Assembly (NCBI RefSeq): GCF_000718005.1
Contig: NZ_JODV01000016.1
Source of the DNA: Actinoalloteichus_B caeruleus
Lineage (GTDB): Bacteria; Actinomycetota; Actinomycetes; Mycobacteriales; Pseudonocardiaceae
Direction: 5' to 3' (one strand)
Length of the DNA stretch: 64,000 bases
The notes beneath the pieces were generated by a model. That model ran no database searches and was not told the origin of the DNA. It was given only the letters and a program-made list of their open reading frames with translations. A program made the position numbers and the translations under genes. Below, in pieces: positions 61,051 to 64,000 of the stretch. Position 1 is the stretch's first letter. Every line of letters begins with the position of its first letter.

Positions 61051-62598
61051 GTGACGGCCACCAGGGCCACCAGCGACCCGACAGCGGGCGGAGCCGTGCA
61101 CTGCGCCGCCGTGGACCTGGGCGCCTCCAGCGGCCGGGTGCTGCTGGGCAGGATCGGCGGCGGTGAGCTCTCCGTCACCGAGGCGGCCCGGTTCCCCAAC
61201 GACCCCGTCCGCACCGTGGACGGCTCCGGGGTGTCCCGACTGCACTGGGACGTCCTCGGCCTCTACCAGCGGACGCTGGGCGGCCTCGCCGCCGCCGCCC
61301 AGCTCGGCGGGACGCCGTTGTCCAGCGTCGGCATCGACTCCTGGGCGGTGGACTACGGCCTGCTGGACGCAGAGGGGGCCCTGCTGGGCACCCCCTTCCA
61401 CTACCGGGACGCCAGGACCGAGGACATCCTGCCCGAACTGCTCGACGACGTCCCGGCCGAACGGATCTACGACATCACCGGCATCCAGTTCATGCCGATC
61501 AACACCCTCGTCCAACTGCGGTCGAGGGCCGGCCGCGCCCAGCTCGACCACGCCAGGACGCTCCTGCTCATCCCTGACCTGCTGGGCTACTGGCTGACCG
61601 GCGAACGCGTCGCCGAGGTCACCAACGCCTCCACCACCCAGCTGTTCGACGTCCGCGCCCGCCGCTGGTCGCCCGAACTGGCGGACGCGGCGAGGATCCC
61701 ACCCGGCCTCCTGCCGCCGGTGCGGGAACCGGGCCTCCCCCTCGGTGCCGTCCACGACGAGGTGGCGTCCCACCACGGCCTGCCAGCCGGGCTCCCCGTC
61801 GTCACCGTCGGCTCCCACGACACGGCATCGGCCGTGGTCGCCGTGCCCGCCACCACCGAACGGTTCGGGTACGTCTCCTGCGGCACCTGGTCCCTCGTCG
61901 GACTCGAACTCGACCACCCCGTCCTCACCGACGACAGCCGGCGGGCGAACTTCACCAACGAACTCGGCGTGGACGGCACCGTCCGGTACCTGCGCAACGT
62001 GATGGGGCTCTGGCTGCTCCAGGAATCCATGCGAGCCTGGCGAATCGCCGGGCAGGACCACGACATCGAACGCCTGCTCGCCGACGCGAGCCGAGAACAG
62101 CCCTTCCGTTCCGTGCTGGACCCGGACGACCCGGTGTTCCTCGCTCCCGGGGACATGCCCGCCCGCATCGCCGACGCCTGCCGGCGCGCCGGGCAACCCG
62201 TGCCCGAGACCCCCGCCGCGCTCACACGGTGCGTGCTGGAGAGCCTGGCCCTGGCCTACGCGCGCACGCTCCGGACCGCCTGCGAACTCGCCGACCGGCA
62301 GGTCGACGTGCTGCACCTCGTCGGAGGCGGCTGCCGCAACGAACTGCTCTGCCAACTCACCGCGGACGCCTGCGGGATCCCCGTCGTGGCCGGGCCGGTG
62401 GAAGCCACCGCGCTGGGAAACCTCCTCGTCCAGGCCAGGGCCGCCGGGCGGAGCGAACTGGCCGGCCTGCCGGAGATGCGCGCCCTGATCACCAGCACCC
62501 AGCCGCTCCGGCGTTACGAGCCGGACCGCTCCGCCGCCACCACCTCAGCCTGGGCCGAGGCGGCCCGCCGGGTGCGCGCCGCGAGCTCGGCGAGCTGA
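61051..62598 (+). CDS. rhaB: Rhamnulokinase
   Basis: A 515-residue FGGY-family kinase from GTG 61051 (GAGGAGGACG upstream). The N-terminal phosphate loop is AAVDLGASSGRVLLG; SIGIDSWAVDYGLLD-type segment (VGIDSWAVDYGLLDAEG) and RDARTED mark the RhaB subgroup; ATP-domain features are VTVGSHDTASAVVAV, YVSCGTWSLVGLEL and HLVGGGCRNELLCQLTAD. It phosphorylates L-rhamnulose at O1. Last gene of the rha set; preceded by a strong hairpin, so it may have a separate promoter. Confidence 0.96.
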   Translation: MTATRATSDPTAGGAVHCAAVDLGASSGRVLLGRIGGGELSVTEAARFPNDPVRTVDGSGVSRLHWDVLGLYQRTLGGLAAAAQLGGTPLSSVGIDSWAVDYGLLDAEGALLGTPFHYRDARTEDILPELLDDVPAERIYDITGIQFMPINTLVQLRSRAGRAQLDHARTLLLIPDLLGYWLTGERVAEVTNASTTQLFDVRARRWSPELADAARIPPGLLPPVREPGLPLGAVHDEVASHHGLPAGLPVVTVGSHDTASAVVAVPATTERFGYVSCGTWSLVGLELDHPVLTDDSRRANFTNELGVDGTVRYLRNVMGLWLLQESMRAWRIAGQDHDIERLLADASREQPFRSVLDPDDPVFLAPGDMPARIADACRRAGQPVPETPAALTRCVLESLALAYARTLRTACELADRQVDVLHLVGGGCRNELLCQLTADACGIPVVAGPVEATALGNLLVQARAAGRSELAGLPEMRALITSTQPLRRYEPDRSAATTSAWAEAARRVRAASSAS

Positions 62599-62823
62599 CC
62601 GGGACCGGCCTCCCCGCTCGGCTCGCCCTCGGCACCCACCCCGCCACCGCGGGGGCCGTGACCGTCGTCCAGCCCGAGGTGCGCTTCCAACGGGGACGAC
62701 GTGTCTGTGGCAGGACATCGGCAAACCTCTGGGCGAGGGCGAGGGGCCGGGAGGGGATCGTCTGCCCAGGGGGGCCAGAACCGCCGGGATGTGGCTTCAG
62801 CCCCGACCTCGGAGGCCCCGCCC

Positions 62824-63411
62824 TCAGCTCTGCTCTCGCGGGAGTTCGGGTTCCACGACGGCGGCCACCCGCTCGGCGGCCTCGCAGGCGGCCTCCTGCG
62901 ATTCGGCCCAGCTGACCCTGACCGTGACGTGGGCTGTTTCTGCGAGTTCCATGGAGATCTGGCACATGGTCGGGTCGCGGTCGTCGGTGATCAGGAGTGC
63001 GCGAAGTGGTCCGACCTGGTGTTCCGTGGAGTTGAAGTTGGTGAGGTTCAGCTCGTCCAATGCCCGACCAGCGTCGAGGCCGATGGACATCAGGGGGGTT
63101 TCCATGGGGGCCACCGTGTACTGGCACGTATAGAGAATTCCGACATCAGTGAAGTCGGCTGTGGTGGGGTCGAATCCGAGGTCGGTGATCTGGTTGTCGT
63201 CGAGTACTTCGCAGGGCAGGACGTTGGCGATGTCCTCGGCGAAGGTGGTGTTGTCGGGGTTGGTGGTCGTGTCGGGTGTGGTGGAGTTGGTGGTGTTTGG
63301 GGTGGTGGGGGTGTGGGCTTGTCCGGTGGTTTCGGTGGTGCAGCCCGTCAGGACGGTGAGCAGGGTGATTCCCGCGAGTGCCGGGGTGTGGCGGTGTGGG
63401 GGTGTCCGATG
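62824..63411 (-). pseudogene. DUF3558 lipoprotein copy without start codon
   Basis: The frame, read on the minus strand from 63411, spells a complete DUF3558 lipoprotein body: signal-like ALAGITLLTVLTGC with lipobox, a Thr/Pro/Asn-rich linker, AEDIANVLPCEVLDDNQITD, VGILYTCQYTVAPMETPLMS, LITDDRDPTMCQISMEL and the ending VVEPELPREQS. But between the preceding in-frame TGA (63415-63417) and the lipobox there is no ATG, GTG or TTG. The first internal start (GTG/ATG near 63114) would lose the signal. It is an in-frame 591-bp duplicate of the next gene, 62-98% alike depending on the part by eye. Expression would need stop readthrough or a rare start. Confidence 0.75.
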
Positions 63412-63414
63412 TGC

Positions 63415-64000
63415 TCAGCTCTGCTCTCGCGGGAGTTCGGGCTCCACGACGGCGGCCACCCGCTCGGCGGCCTCGCAGGCGGCCTCCTGCGATTCGGCCC
63501 AGCTGACCGCTACGGTGGCGTGGGCTGTCTCGCCGAGTTCCATGGAGATCTGGCACCGGTTCTGGTCGCTGTCATCGGTGATCAGGAGTGCGCGAAGTGG
63601 CCCGACCTGGTGGTCTGCGGTATTATAATTCGCCAGATTGAGGTCGTCCAACGCTCGATCAGACCGGATGTTGATGGACATCAGTGGGTTTTCCAGTGGC
63701 GCCGGTCGGTAGAGGCACATGTAGAGGATTCCCACGTCGTCGAACTGGGCTGTGGTGGGGTCGAATCCGAGGTCGGTGATCTGGTTGTCCTCGAGTACTT
63801 CGCAGGGCAGGACGTTGGCGATGTCCTCGGCGAAGGTGGTGTTGTCGGGGTTGGTGGTCGTTTCGGGTGTGGTGGAGTTGGTGGTGTTTGGGGTGGTGGG
63901 TGTGTGGGCTTGTCCGGTGGTTTCGGTGGTGCAGCCCGTCAGGACGGTGAGCAGGGTGATTCCCGCGAGTGCCGGGGTGTGGCGGTGTGGGGGTGTCCGA
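63415..64000 (-). CDS. DUF3558 lipoprotein, 5' end outside the window
   Basis: Upstream copy of the tandem pair. It reads ALAGITLLTVLTGC with lipobox, the same Thr-rich linker, VLPCEVLEDNQITDLGFDP, VGILYMCLYRPAPLENPLMS, LITDDSDQNRCQISMEL and VVEPELPREQS, then TGA at 63415-63417. The start codon lies beyond base 64000, or is missing too if the array continues. The middle (about 63550-63720) differs strongly from copy 1, whereas the N-terminal and C-terminal thirds are almost the same, which suggests gene conversion. Codons here are noticeably less GC-rich than in neighbours (many ACC-AAC-ACC runs). Confidence 0.85.
   Translation of the reverse strand, partial: RTPPHRHTPALAGITLLTVLTGCTTETTGQAHTPTTPNTTNSTTPETTTNPDNTTFAEDIANVLPCEVLEDNQITDLGFDPTTAQFDDVGILYMCLYRPAPLENPLMSINIRSDRALDDLNLANYNTADHQVGPLRALLITDDSDQNRCQISMELGETAHATVAVSWAESQEAACEAAERVAAVVEPELPREQS

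Overview
The window is very GC-rich DNA (strong G/C bias at third codon positions, many GTG and some TTG starts, 4-nt GTGA gene overlaps) from an actinomycete. Several DUF3558-type lipoproteins, SARP/BTAD and single-domain LuxR-type regulators, a DUF574 methyltransferase and a DrrAB-like exporter fit the Pseudonocardiales best; that placement is inference. It looks like a chromosomal accessory or arm-like region: housekeeping genes are few (orn, tRNA-Lys, tRNA-His) and decayed genes are many.

Layout. 1-3.2 kb: the 3' end of a SagB-type nitroreductase, an MFS-like gene without a recognisable start, and a ferric-reductase-like membrane protein with a His-rich tail. 3.4-9.4 kb, minus strand: two tiny acidic/proline-rich proteins, a TNT-toxin-associated protein, a membrane J-domain/NERD-like protein and a DUF574 methyltransferase, separated by two 1-kb stretches without genes; an 80-bp direct repeat lies downstream of two of these genes. 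9.6-13.3 kb: remains of an AAA ATPase plus TOPRIM-like DUF4276 pair (P-loop lost, frameshift) followed by an intact double Fe-S PD-(D/E)XK nuclease-fold protein. 13.4-20.9 kb: a frameshifted TetR gene, a hydrolase/TetR divergent pair with a perfect palindromic operator, a DUF418-kinase-regulator operon, and a P450 with a frameshifted ferredoxin. 21-31 kb: DUF5996 protein, a MarR-SNF2-SWIM coupled operon, a secreted metallophosphoesterase, an MmcQ-like protein, and AraC and SARP regulators. 32-47 kb: tRNA-Lys, an L,D-transpeptidase, a MarR/DrrAB-like exporter locus, tRNA-His, orn, paired PH-domain proteins, an SRPBCC-AMP-ligase fusion cut at its hinge, GNAT, TPR and LVIVD-repeat proteins. 47-49 kb: a DUF305 lipoprotein, a secreted trypsin-like protease and a decayed trypsin copy.

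49.5-62.6 kb is a sugar-catabolism region. A LacI regulator diverges from a Gfo/Idh oxidoreductase and a GH42 beta-galactosidase. A second LacI regulator diverges from a full L-rhamnose pathway: mutarotase (rhaM), isomerase (rhaI), a rhamnulose-1-phosphate aldolase/lactaldehyde dehydrogenase fusion (rhaD), and rhamnulokinase (rhaB), with a 91-aa LuxR-type HTH protein between rhaD and rhaB. LacI-type operators can be read in both divergent regions and again after rhaD. No sugar transporter is present.

The right end holds two DUF3558 lipoprotein copies forming an exact 591-bp (197-codon) in-frame tandem duplication in which the second copy follows the TGA of the first with no start codon. The most unusual features are this duplication, the duplicated Fe-S nuclease fold next to a decayed ATPase/TOPRIM pair, the decayed trypsin copy, and the HTH-containing rhamnose operon.
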